Shown one piece after another: positions 46,495-55,387 of a stretch of 64,000 nucleotides of DNA. The stretch's first letter is position 1, and each line of letters begins with the position of its first letter. The translations under genes were made by a program, and so were the position numbers. A model generated the notes under the pieces. That model made no database searches and was not told the origin of the DNA. It worked only from the letters and a program-made list of their open reading frames with translations. Origin of the DNA: Photorhabdus thracensis (GTDB lineage: Bacteria > Pseudomonadota > Gammaproteobacteria > Enterobacterales > Enterobacteriaceae); NCBI RefSeq assembly GCF_001010285.1, contig NZ_CP011104.1, positions 4,774,001 to 4,838,000 on the forward strand, in the 5' to 3' direction.

Positions 46495-48474
46495 ATGAAC
46501 GATGGATTACACTTTCTCTGTCAGATTACCGATTTGCCGGAGAAAATATTTGCGGTAGCTGAATTCTCTTTACAGGAGGAATTATCCGAACTGTTTACCC
46601 TCTCTTTAACCCTGGTCAGTAAACGGGCCGATATTGATCTGGAATCACTGTTATTACAGTCGGTGAAATTCCGGGTGGTTTTCAACGGCGTTGAGCAACG
46701 TCAGGTCAGCGGCATTATTGCACAGGCTGTACTGGGTGATACCCATACTCACCGCACGATTTATTATCTCACCGTCCGGCCTGCGCTCTGGCGGATGAAC
46801 CTGAATCAGGACAGCCGGATTTATCATCGGCAAAGCGTACCGGAAATCCTCAAAAGTTTGTTGAAGAAACACTATATTCTAGCCGATTCCCAACTGAATG
46901 AGTTTCATTACACACGTGAGTATGTGACGCAAAAGCGCGAGTCCGATTATGACTTTTTTGCCCGGTTAGTCGCTGAAGAAGGGCTAAATTTCTGGTTTGA
47001 AAACGACAAACTGTTTTTCAGTGACAGCCACTTAGGCATGACGGCCAATTTACCGCTGGTTTACAATCCGCAGGTACAAGTCGCCACTGAAATGAATGTG
47101 ATCAACCAAGTGCGTCTGGGTGTCTCCATGACCCCGCAACGGGTAATCTATAAGGACCGGAATCCGCAAAACCCCGCTTACCGCCTGACACACCGGGCCA
47201 ATACCGATCCCCGTGTTGAGGGGCAAGAAACCCTGTTTTCGATCTTTGAAAGCTACGGCCGTTTTCAGAAAGACGCGGAGGCGAAACCGTTTGTCCAGCG
47301 CCGTCAGCAGGCCGTTCAGAATCAACGTCAGGCGGGCAGCGGGCAAAGCAACTGCTTTAAGCTGATGCCCGGTAAAATCTTTGACCTCAACGAGCATCCG
47401 ATTGATGCCATGAACACCCGCTGGCAAATCGTGACCATTCATCATTACGGCAAATGCCCGCAAGTACTGGAAGAAGTCCGTGGCGGATCAGGAAGTTATC
47501 TGCATAACGAATTCAGTTTTATTTCCGGCTATAAGGACTGGCGAGCGCTATATCGCTACAAGCCACTGGCAGATGGTGATGAAGTGGCAACCGTGGTGGG
47601 CCCGGCAGGGGAAGAGATTTATGTCAACAAAGACGGTTGTATTCGCGTCCATTTTCACTGGGATCGTTATAATAAAGCCGATGAAAACGCGTCTTGTTGG
47701 GTACGGTTCGCACAGGGTTGGAATGGCAGCGGTTACGGTTTTATGGCGGTTCCTCGTATCGGTCAGGAAGTGATCGTCTCCTATCTGAACGGCGATATTG
47801 ATCGGCCGATTGTCACCGGTTGCACCTACAACGGTTTAAACCGGCCACCGCTGAATTTACCCGCCGAGAAAACCCGCACCACGTTTAAAACCCGGACCCA
47901 CAAAGGTGACGGTTTTAACGAATTGCGGTTTGAGGATGCCAAAGACCAGGAAGAGATTTACCTGCACGGACAGAAAGATCTGACCGCCCATATTCAGCAT
48001 GATACCTACTGGCATATTAAACACGACCATAAACAGCGGATCGACAATAACCGTTACAGTGAAATCCGCGCTGATGACCACCGGAAAATCGCCGGCTCCG
48101 GTAAATACAGTACCGAGGGGGATGTATCGCACCGTATCACCGGCAGTCAGCATTTACAGACCGGGGAAGCGTTAGTCGCTGAAAGCGGTCAGGAAACGCA
48201 CCTGAAAAGTGGCGGTAAAATTGTGTTGGAAGCGGCGTCAGAAATCACCTTGAAAATCGGCGGCCATTTTATCCGGTTAACTCCCGGCGGTATTCTAACT
48301 TCTCCAAACCTATTAGTCGGGCAAGGCTCTGCTGGTGCCGGGCGTGGTTTGTCTCTGCAACTGCCAGAGGGGGTAGAACCGCTGCCTGATGTAAAATCTC
48401 CAGTCAAACCGATTTGTGCCTTACAAGCCCAGAGGGATGTTAATTTAACTATTAATAACCAGGAGGATGAATGA
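46495..48474 (+). CDS. vgrG: T6SS spike protein VgrG
   Basis: 659 residues. gp27-like part (LPEKIFAVAEFSLQEELSEL, YHRQSVPEILKSLLKKHYIL, VTQKRESDYDFFARLVAEEG), gp5-like OB domain with YVNKDGCIRVHFHWDR, WVRFAQGWNGSGYGFMAVPR and IGQEVIVSYLNGDIDRPIV, and a C-terminal beta-helix with repeats ending GGKIVLEAASEITLKIGG. No extra C-terminal effector domain. Trimeric tip of the Hcp tube; it should carry PAAR and the lipase. Start overlap with the next gene: its stop overlaps the DUF4123 ATG. Confidence 0.95.
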   Translation: MNDGLHFLCQITDLPEKIFAVAEFSLQEELSELFTLSLTLVSKRADIDLESLLLQSVKFRVVFNGVEQRQVSGIIAQAVLGDTHTHRTIYYLTVRPALWRMNLNQDSRIYHRQSVPEILKSLLKKHYILADSQLNEFHYTREYVTQKRESDYDFFARLVAEEGLNFWFENDKLFFSDSHLGMTANLPLVYNPQVQVATEMNVINQVRLGVSMTPQRVIYKDRNPQNPAYRLTHRANTDPRVEGQETLFSIFESYGRFQKDAEAKPFVQRRQQAVQNQRQAGSGQSNCFKLMPGKIFDLNEHPIDAMNTRWQIVTIHHYGKCPQVLEEVRGGSGSYLHNEFSFISGYKDWRALYRYKPLADGDEVATVVGPAGEEIYVNKDGCIRVHFHWDRYNKADENASCWVRFAQGWNGSGYGFMAVPRIGQEVIVSYLNGDIDRPIVTGCTYNGLNRPPLNLPAEKTRTTFKTRTHKGDGFNELRFEDAKDQEEIYLHGQKDLTAHIQHDTYWHIKHDHKQRIDNNRYSEIRADDHRKIAGSGKYSTEGDVSHRITGSQHLQTGEALVAESGQETHLKSGGKIVLEAASEITLKIGGHFIRLTPGGILTSPNLLVGQGSAGAGRGLSLQLPEGVEPLPDVKSPVKPICALQAQRDVNLTINNQEDE

Positions 48475-49250
48475 ACCCTTCCATCAACTGGCAACAATGG
48501 CTGACTACGCCTGATAAGCCGCCTGTTTTCTTTATGCTCAATTCATTGGCAGAACCTAACCCAATCGGTCGCTTTTACAAACACGACTGGGTAGAACAGG
48601 CTTTTCCGCTATACAGCAGTACACCAATGGATCACCTGCTGGCACAAAGCCCCTGGCTGGTTCAGCCCAGGTCAGGCTATCTGTCAGTAATCGGTCATCT
48701 GCTTGATAGCCAAACCCTGAGCGACAACAGTTGGGGCTGGGCTTACCGCAGTGAGGATTTATGGACCCAACAGCTTAATCACTGGCGTTCACGCCAGCAG
48801 GTGATATTGCGGGAAAGGCCGGTGATTTTGCGCAGTATGGATCCCCGAATTCTCAGCCAGTTATTACCGGCAATGATTGTCAGCGATTGGTCAGGATTTC
48901 TAACGCCGGTGAGTGAATTAATGATCGACGCACCTGATCCCCAGATTTATTCCCGCCCTGAAAATTGCGGAAAAGGTGGCAGTGAACAGCCCTTCGTTCT
49001 GGATAGTCATTTATTGTATGCCTGGCATCATTCCGATTATGCCCTGCAAGGGATGGCATCTGTGATTGGTGATAATTTATGGGAAAACCACGGTAAGCTG
49101 GCAATAAAGCTGGATAAGCCACGAGGGAAATTACAGGAACAGATTACTCATTGGCTGAAAACACATTTAGGAAACGGCGATGACATTAGCAACCTGACCA
49201 GTGCGGATTATTTGCAGATGCTCAATGAGCAATATCCGACCACTGGATAG
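48471..49250 (+). CDS. DUF4123 effector-loading adaptor (Tap/TEC)
   Basis: 259 residues. PVFFMLNSLAEPNPIGRFYK, SPWLVQPRSGYLSVIG, WGWAYRSEDLW and LRSMDPRILSQLLPAM correspond to the DUF4123 chaperone domain, which bridges VgrG and its cargo effector. The 4-nt overlap with vgrG shows coupling. The expected cargo gene directly downstream is absent; the lipases lie upstream of vgrG and in the next cassette. Confidence 0.88.
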   Translation: MNPSINWQQWLTTPDKPPVFFMLNSLAEPNPIGRFYKHDWVEQAFPLYSSTPMDHLLAQSPWLVQPRSGYLSVIGHLLDSQTLSDNSWGWAYRSEDLWTQQLNHWRSRQQVILRERPVILRSMDPRILSQLLPAMIVSDWSGFLTPVSELMIDAPDPQIYSRPENCGKGGSEQPFVLDSHLLYAWHHSDYALQGMASVIGDNLWENHGKLAIKLDKPRGKLQEQITHWLKTHLGNGDDISNLTSADYLQMLNEQYPTTG

Positions 49251-50212
49251 CGCATGATGGCTAACATTGTCGTGAATTTCTAAACCTGTTATTGTTGCGG
49301 CTTGAAATAAAAAGAAATACGGTTAAGTTTTCGTTATTTTGCAATAAGATCAATTTCGTGTTGTAAAATATTAAATTGAAAATGATATTTTGTCTTTATT
49401 ATAGCCGCTTGTTTTTCAGGTAATTATATTTCTCATAAATAGAAAATAAGATAACTGATCCTTTCATTAGCACTCTTTTATGTGCTGATTTCTTTTCAAC
49501 TCTCTTTTACTGGTTAATGAATTTCGATTAAACGCAATTTACTATCCTTCTGAAAAGTACGTTTATTGAGTTAAATCCGCCTTTTATTTAAAGGCTTTAA
49601 TCTCCCTGTATTCGTGCTTTTAAATGGTCATGGCAGGTTAGGTAAATGTGACAGATAGCTGAGTTAATCACCGATAAAAGGCGATTGAGAACACCTAAAA
49701 AATGAATGGTTTTCATTAAGCTTTTTTTGTAAATCTTATCGTTTTTTCCGTTTCTTTCTTCGTATTTAAACTTTTCCATTTTCATTAAATTGATATTCAG
49801 GTTTTTCCTTTTCCTACATTCGATTTTTCAGGTTTAAAACCAGAGAGGGTAATAAATGTGTCAATGGTATTAAAATCAAAGTTAATTTATTTAATTTAAA
49901 ATCTGTTTTTCATGATGTTTTCTCTTCCAGTGTCAGTATAATATCGAATCTTTTACCCGCTTTAAAAAATCCTTAATCACTGTATTTTACCTTTGATGAT
50001 TAAAGTTTTCACTCTTGGTAGTAAACCGGTTAACAACGGAGCGATAACTCAACCCTTATCGAGGTTGTAACACTTTCTTACCAATTTATTTTCGTAAATT
50101 AAAAAAATGAAAATTTTTCTTGCTATTTGGTGATTGTTTAATAATTATTGCTCAAGTTCTGTTATATGAGCAATATTAGGGGAAATTCCGAATCCCGTTC
50201 CCCTTATTCAAA
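49251..50212. other. Intergenic region after the adaptor gene
   Basis: About 960 AT-rich bp. Positions 49484-49605 match the noncoding motif at 21061-21175. No intact gene; short frames are not supported. Fragments of the R-type repeat (GTTCCCCTTATTCAAAGGGATTAAT) appear near 50190. Confidence 0.5.
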
Positions 50213-50998
50213 GGGATTAATCGATTGACTTCAAATACTGTTCCTCGTGTCCACGGGGATAAGAATTCATTGGCATTTATTTTGGCTTCTCCCTTCATCC
50301 ATGACCTTTCTTGAAAACCGGCTATTACTGTCGGTGTAAATTGTGCTCTGTACAGCAATCACTCGGCCATCGTTTGTCAGGATACATTAAGACGTTTTTA
50401 CGCCTGACAGGAAACCAGCCAACAACGGAGTATAATCGATTGGGCAAAATAGTAATATCATTATCCCCGGTATTTCATGAAGAATGAGCTATTAGTGAAA
50501 CAATTAAATTGATGGCGTTATTAGTTATCATAGAAAATTGTGGTAAATATATTTTTATTAAAAATCAATGTGTTATTCTGTCGCAATGATAATTGGACGG
50601 AATTTAAGTGAATGAGAAGCTGTCTATCGTGGACTATTTTTCTGAAAAAATGACATTTCACTATCCGCTTTGTAGTTTATTAGATTGAAGATAATTGAAT
50701 CCATACCGAGTCTGTAATGCTTTCTTACCGTTTGTAACCATTTTTTACAAATTTATATTTTTGTAAATTTATAAAAAACGCTTGCTATCTGATGAAAGTT
50801 TAATAATTATTACTTTAAGTTCCGTCATACGGGCAGTATGAAAGGAATTTCAACTTCTGTTCCCTTTATTCAAAGGGATTAATTGATGGGGATACATTAC
50901 TGTCTTCCTGTCGTTCAATTTGTTATTACTCACTGCATAGAGCTGTGCTTTCTGTCTGTGGTAATCGGATTTTTGCTACCTTATTTTTAGGGTGGTGA
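50213..50998 (+). repeat. T6SS cassette intergenic repeat R3
   Basis: Copy of R1/R2 without the vgrG leader, and with an insertion of about 90 bp near 50320-50410. It ends just before a PAAR scrap. Confidence 0.85.
50239..50267 (+). repeat. CRISPR-repeat-like hairpin in R3
   Basis: CTGTTCCTCGTGTCCACGGG followed by GATAAGAAT; the GGGGATAA end is the closest of the three to type I-E repeats. Confidence 0.4.
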
Positions 50999-51022
50999 GA
51001 TCAATTATTTCAATTCCCGGCG

Positions 51023-51120
51023 GGGATCAAACCATTGCGGAAGGCACTTCGGCTGCAATTGGGGCTAATCCCTCTGGAGGGCATGAAAACCTCGTGTGAG
51101 CCACTTTGATCGCTTACGTG
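51023..51120 (+). pseudogene. PAAR-gene scrap
   Basis: Contains GGDQTIAEGTSAA and a frameshifted GGHENLV segment, corresponding to the end of the PAAR protein at 41237-41612. It joins directly to the lipase leader; tssF is absent from this copy. Confidence 0.75.
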
Positions 51121-51153
51121 TCTATATTTAATAACAAGCAGAGGAAAACACTG

Positions 51154-53070
51154 ATGAGTAGAATAGATCCGCGTGAATGTTTTGATTGCAGGCGTTTGAA
51201 ACACTGGGTGGAATTTCAGTTGGTGGATGAACAGGGAAAACCGCTAATCAATGCGCCTTATGGCTTGGTAAGCTGGGGATTACCGGATCATGTGCGCCGG
51301 GGGACAACGGATGGTTTCGGGGTACTCAGGGAAGAAAACCTGTCAGCTCATCCCGTGATATTGTCTATCCATGCCCAATCGTTGGCCGATGAGATGGAAC
51401 AGCGCCCATTGCGGGAAATACGCGGTGAAGCGGCTTCGGTGGTGAAGCCAAAAGCCGAAGCTGAAGGTCATCAATATCATTATGTGACTATCGGGCAGAT
51501 TAGTGATGGGTTGCCGGTGATTAAGGATTGGTATGACCCTAAAAAAATTCCGCCGCCCTATCATTTTCCAGACCCGGAGCCAAGTGGCTACACGGTTCAT
51601 CCACTAAATCAACGGTATGTACTGGAAATATGCCCGTTTCGGGCCTGGGTCTTGCAGCTACATCATCAAAAAGAGTATTCCATTGTTAATGCGCATAACC
51701 AGTGTTTGATGAGTGTGTTGGCTTATGCCGGCGGGGATGTTGATACTGAAGGCTCGGTGACTCACTTTTTTAATCGGCAGATGGTGGATGTTTCGAAGCT
51801 GCCTTATAAGGTGGAAAAAATATCAGCCACTCCGGTGGCTTATGATGTGCCGTTCAGTGAACGTTATTCTCGGGTAGAGTTTATTGATTCAAAAACGGCA
51901 GATAAACAGGGTGATACCCGACTGTTTTATGTAGCCAGCAACAATGATGTTCTTGTCAGCTAGCGGGGTACAATTAGTCTGGAGAATGTCCTAACTGATC
52001 TCACCTTTCAGCCGTTAAGTTTGAGTTGCACCGATGAAAAAGCCCTGTGCAGCGGATTTACTCACAGTGGCAAAGTACATAAAGGGTTCTGGGAAGCATT
52101 CAGTTTGGTTGAGAAATTAAGCGTACCTAGTGATAAAACCACAGCAGTATTCCTTGATATCAATAACGTATCTAAAAATAAAAGGTTGTTTGTCTGTGGT
52201 CACAGCTTAGGCGGCGCTTTGGCATTACTGCACAGTGCACAATTGAAAGAACATAATCCTTGCCTCTACAGTTATGGGATGCCACGAACATTAACCCACA
52301 GTGCGGTAGAGGAATTATCTTCTATTACCCATTATCGTCATGTGAATGAAGATGACCCGGTTCCTTCTGTGCCATTTGAGAAAGATATGGATAATGGTTT
52401 TTTCAATTACTGGACACCTGCGGGATATGACTGGGAAATTATGAAACTCGTGTCACCGTCACCGATTGTTAAAGCCATTAAACAAGCAACAGCCAGTCAA
52501 GAAATTTATCTGCATCATGGCAAAGTGGTCCATTTTTTAAAAGCCAGTGCCTGCCCGGAATGGCTGATTACCGCCAGTAATGTATCGCAGATAACCAGAT
52601 TAAGTGCAGAGGAAATATTAAGTAATACGACAAAACTGTATTTAATTCCTGAGCTGGATAAAGAAACAGAACACTTGTTCGCGCAGGCAGGTGAACAGCA
52701 AAACGCCCTGTTTAACCAGCTCACCCCACAGGAAAAGGGCAAACTGTTTGCTGAAAATAAAAATCCTGAGTTAAAAGACAAATTAAATATTCTTAACCAC
52801 TTTTCATCTAGATATGCCGGTTATATTAATGCCCGTCTTAAAGAGCTATGCGAACCGGATAAAATGACGGTTTATCAGGACAGTCAGCGTCAATTTAAGG
52901 AGAAAATGGATGTTTATAAAAGACTGATCCCAGATGCTATTTACTACCGTAATCTCTGTTTTCTGGAAATGGATAAACAGTTAATAACATCATTGGCTGT
53001 TAGTCAGCAAACAGAAAAGGGAAAACTGGCTTTACAGCATTACTGCGATGGTAAGGAACTCCCAGTATGA
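51154..53070 (+). pseudogene. T6SS lipase gene, copy 3: single amber codon
   Basis: Reads through 638 codons in one frame except for TAG at codon 270 (51961-51963), where the intact copy has TGG (Trp in DVLVSWRGT). Everything after it, including GHSLGGA with Ser351 and the full C-terminus, is conserved; it still overlaps the immunity gene. The N-terminal 240 residues are nearly identical to copy 2, while residues about 245-560 differ substantially, so this was a distinct lipase allele. Confidence 0.93.
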
Positions 53071-53816
53071 AAATATTAAAGGTTTCGTTGTTATTGTTAT
53101 TGCTGTCTTTTATTTACTGGTCGATGGGAGATACCTTTTTTAATTGGATTTTTCCTTCTTCATCTACTGGAAAGGGGCCGTGGATAACGGTGGAGGGTGT
53201 TGCGCCGAAATACACCGAGCCACATGTGTCGGCGGTGTATAAATCAAAAAATTGTCTTGATTATGAGGTTGATTCGCAGATGTCCCCTCATAAGGTACCG
53301 ACCTATCACGGATTGAGTCTGGATGTAAAAGCTGATCCAAAAACCGGCCATTTTCAGGCGAAATTACCCTTCAGTGGTGGAGGGTGGTGTAAATGGAAAA
53401 TTAACCAAGCCTTTGTATCAGTAAGTTATACCGATGTCAGCCATTTGGTGAAAGATGCTGTTAATGAGGGAGGAGATGGAACCGGTTTAACTGCATTTAT
53501 CAACAATGCAGCTAAAACAGACGATAAAGAAACGGTAACATTGAATACCTTGGATTATAGACCGGTTATTTACCCTATTTTAGAAATGTCTGAGGGTTTT
53601 CCTAAACGCCTATTTGTTCGGGGTGAAGTAGGCACGCGTTTTTTTCAATTGAGATTAACGCCGGGAGCAGAATGGCGAATTATTTATAAGCCCAGGCTGG
53701 ATGAAACTAAAATACCCAAAATCACTATTACGAACGGGAAAGGTGAGTGGGTTGAATATCCTGACGGGCGAATTGAAACCGGTACCCAAACAGTCGATTT
53801 TCGATACATAAAATAA
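53067..53816 (+). CDS. Membrane-anchored periplasmic immunity protein (copy 3)
   Basis: 249 residues. Anchor KVSLLLLLLSFIYWSMGDTF, then WITVEGVAPKYTEPHVSAVY, PFSGGGWCKWKINQAF and a divergent C-terminal half (TVTLNTLDYRPVIYPILEMS). Intact beside an amber-containing lipase. The divergence mirrors that of its lipase partner, as expected for cognate pairs. Confidence 0.82.
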   Translation: MKILKVSLLLLLLSFIYWSMGDTFFNWIFPSSSTGKGPWITVEGVAPKYTEPHVSAVYKSKNCLDYEVDSQMSPHKVPTYHGLSLDVKADPKTGHFQAKLPFSGGGWCKWKINQAFVSVSYTDVSHLVKDAVNEGGDGTGLTAFINNAAKTDDKETVTLNTLDYRPVIYPILEMSEGFPKRLFVRGEVGTRFFQLRLTPGAEWRIIYKPRLDETKIPKITITNGKGEWVEYPDGRIETGTQTVDFRYIK

Positions 53817-53905
53817 TGTTATTAGAGTTTCCAGTAAAATAAACAGGGCAATCTGGCCTTAACACGCTATACGGATAACGCGGTAGGAATCGAGGAAAAC
53901 TGACC

Positions 53906-53980
53906 ATGATAAACATGAAAACATACTCGCCAGTATTGTCGGCAATATTAATTAATATTGTTTTTATGTATGCGCCTTAA
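53906..53980 (+). pseudogene. Lipoprotein-immunity leader scrap
   Basis: MINMKTYSPVLSAILINIVF then stop: the start of the lipoprotein immunity type (compare 40168) fused to unrelated sequence. Confidence 0.55.
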
Positions 53981-53993
53981 CAGGCGCATACAT
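53966..53993. other. Perfect 12-bp inverted repeat beside recombinase
   Basis: ATGTATGCGCCT and AGGCGCATACAT separated by TAAC. No run of T follows on either strand, so it is not a standard terminator. It lies 10 bp from the recombinase stop codon. Confidence 0.7.
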
Positions 53994-54002
53994 CAGAGCC
54001 AC

Positions 54003-54623
54003 TTATTCAACTGAACAGGCAGAAGCCCTTGGGACATAATCGAAGTGTAATTCCCGATGCCGGTTTCTTTTTATACTCCAAACGCCGTGAAAGCGCTCTG
54101 CATTACTGGCGGTATACCGCACTGTGTGGCGAATATTACTGTGTCCAAGATAATCTTGTATCAGCCGGGTATCCACCCCCCTATCTGCAAGAGCAAAACC
54201 GCAGGCATGCCGCAACATGTGCGGGTGCGAATTTATAGAAATATTAGCCCGTTGCCCTAACTGGCTAATAATTTGATAAATGCGCTGGCGAGTCAACGGG
54301 TTCCCGTAACGTGACAAAAATAACCAATCGCTGTCTGCACCCTGAAAGGTTTTACGCACTTTGAGCCAGGCCTTGATCGCCCGAATCTCATAGCCTAAGA
54401 GAGGATGATTTGTACAAAATCCACCTTTCAAACGCCGGATGTACAAACTTCCATCTTCCAAATCCAGATCGGATAACCGTAGATACCTAGCTTCACTAAC
54501 ACGTAAGCCATGAACAAAACTCATATATACCAGACAATAGTCGCGCTCCGGATTAGCGCTCTCTTTTGCTACTTCCAGCATACTTTCCACTTCGTGTTGC
54601 GTCAGATGTTTTCGTTGACCCAT
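54003..54623 (-). CDS. FimB/FimE-like tyrosine recombinase
   Basis: 206 residues, close to FimB length (200). All catalytic residues are present: Arg41 (HGLRVSEARYLRL), His135 and Arg138 (HPHMLRHACGFALADRG), His161 (LGHSNIRHTVRY) and Tyr170. Such proteins invert promoter segments, as in fimbrial phase variation. No fimbrial genes and no TTGGGGCCA-type repeats were seen here. The start lies immediately after the yhfS relic. Another recombinase scrap sits beside the real yhfS at 27846-27908. Confidence 0.92.
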   Translation of the reverse strand: MGQRKHLTQHEVESMLEVAKESANPERDYCLVYMSFVHGLRVSEARYLRLSDLDLEDGSLYIRRLKGGFCTNHPLLGYEIRAIKAWLKVRKTFQGADSDWLFLSRYGNPLTRQRIYQIISQLGQRANISINSHPHMLRHACGFALADRGVDTRLIQDYLGHSNIRHTVRYTASNAERFHGVWSIKRNRHRELHFDYVPRASACSVE

Positions 54624-54817
54624 TATGGTCTATCCCAAATATTCTTTGCCTTAACGCATTGAACACACTGCGTTATCTGTAACTGATTAAGACCCGGAAC
54701 CAACCCTAAATCCCCCATAGTAACTAAATCTGCACCAGGATGGCGGCAGATGACTGAACGAAACTGCTTTTGCTGTGCCTGATCCATGTTCAAGCTGTGT
54801 AATAGATAAGTTTTCAA
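54623..54817 (-). pseudogene. yhfS 5' fragment
   Basis: From a TTG: KTYLLHSLNMDQAQQKQFRS, GDLGLVPGLNQLQITQCV, then KAKNIWDRP and stop. It matches the first 50 residues of YhfS (27927-29024) with a small deletion. Confidence 0.88.
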
Positions 54818-54910
54818 TGTCTTTCTCCGGTAGCCCTCCCCTATTCTTACCATCACACAATAAAAAGAAAAATAGTGATTCAATTAACCGTCCCTCAACA
54901 AATGCGTCAT

Positions 54911-54967
54911 GCCAGCTTAAAATATCAACAAAAATCACTGCGATAGGCTCAACAACCATTTTAACAA
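54911..54967 (-). pseudogene. yhfT 3'-end scrap
   Basis: Encodes KMVVEPIAVIFVDILSW, similar to the YhfT C-terminus VEMAIGPIATIVVGILAN. It precedes the yhfS fragment just as yhfT precedes yhfS. Confidence 0.6.
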
Positions 54968-55387
54968 AAAGATCTGTGCCAGATTGATTTTTGGTTCAAA
55001 TCACAAGGAAGGATGTTGATGTAGTAATACATGTCAGCTGTCGATAAACGTTCCATCTCTCTATTTTTCTGCCGGAGAAATCCGGCAGGCAACAAAATGG
55101 CTGGCTGGCCACACTAACACATGCCCCTTTGTGCAAAACGATGCAGTACACCAGCCAGATACGAAATTCGATTTTTTAAATCGTTGTCCAATTTTTACCC
55201 ATATCGCCATAATAATGCCCTTCACTGCCAAGTGGTGCCTTTGAAGCCCATACATTATGACTCATTATCCCCCTTTTCAGCTAATTATTTACGCAAAAAT
55301 ATGATTTGCGAGTGTACTCACACGTTTAAAGATTACATGTTATTCATTCTATTATTTTTCATTTAAAACAATAAGGTAGATATAATT
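54968..55387. other. Intergenic with a stable hairpin
   Basis: No gene. A perfect 8-bp stem CTGCCGGA/TCCGGCAG closed by a GAAA tetraloop lies at 55069-55088. No U-tract follows. Confidence 0.45.

Noticed and set aside
49597-49785. 62-codon minus-strand frame after the DUF4123 gene
   Set aside because: Low-complexity, no homologue recognised, AT-rich intergenic DNA.
37682-50267. CRISPR array
   Set aside because: The three hairpins are single copies inside long direct repeats; no repeat-spacer periodicity and no cas genes.
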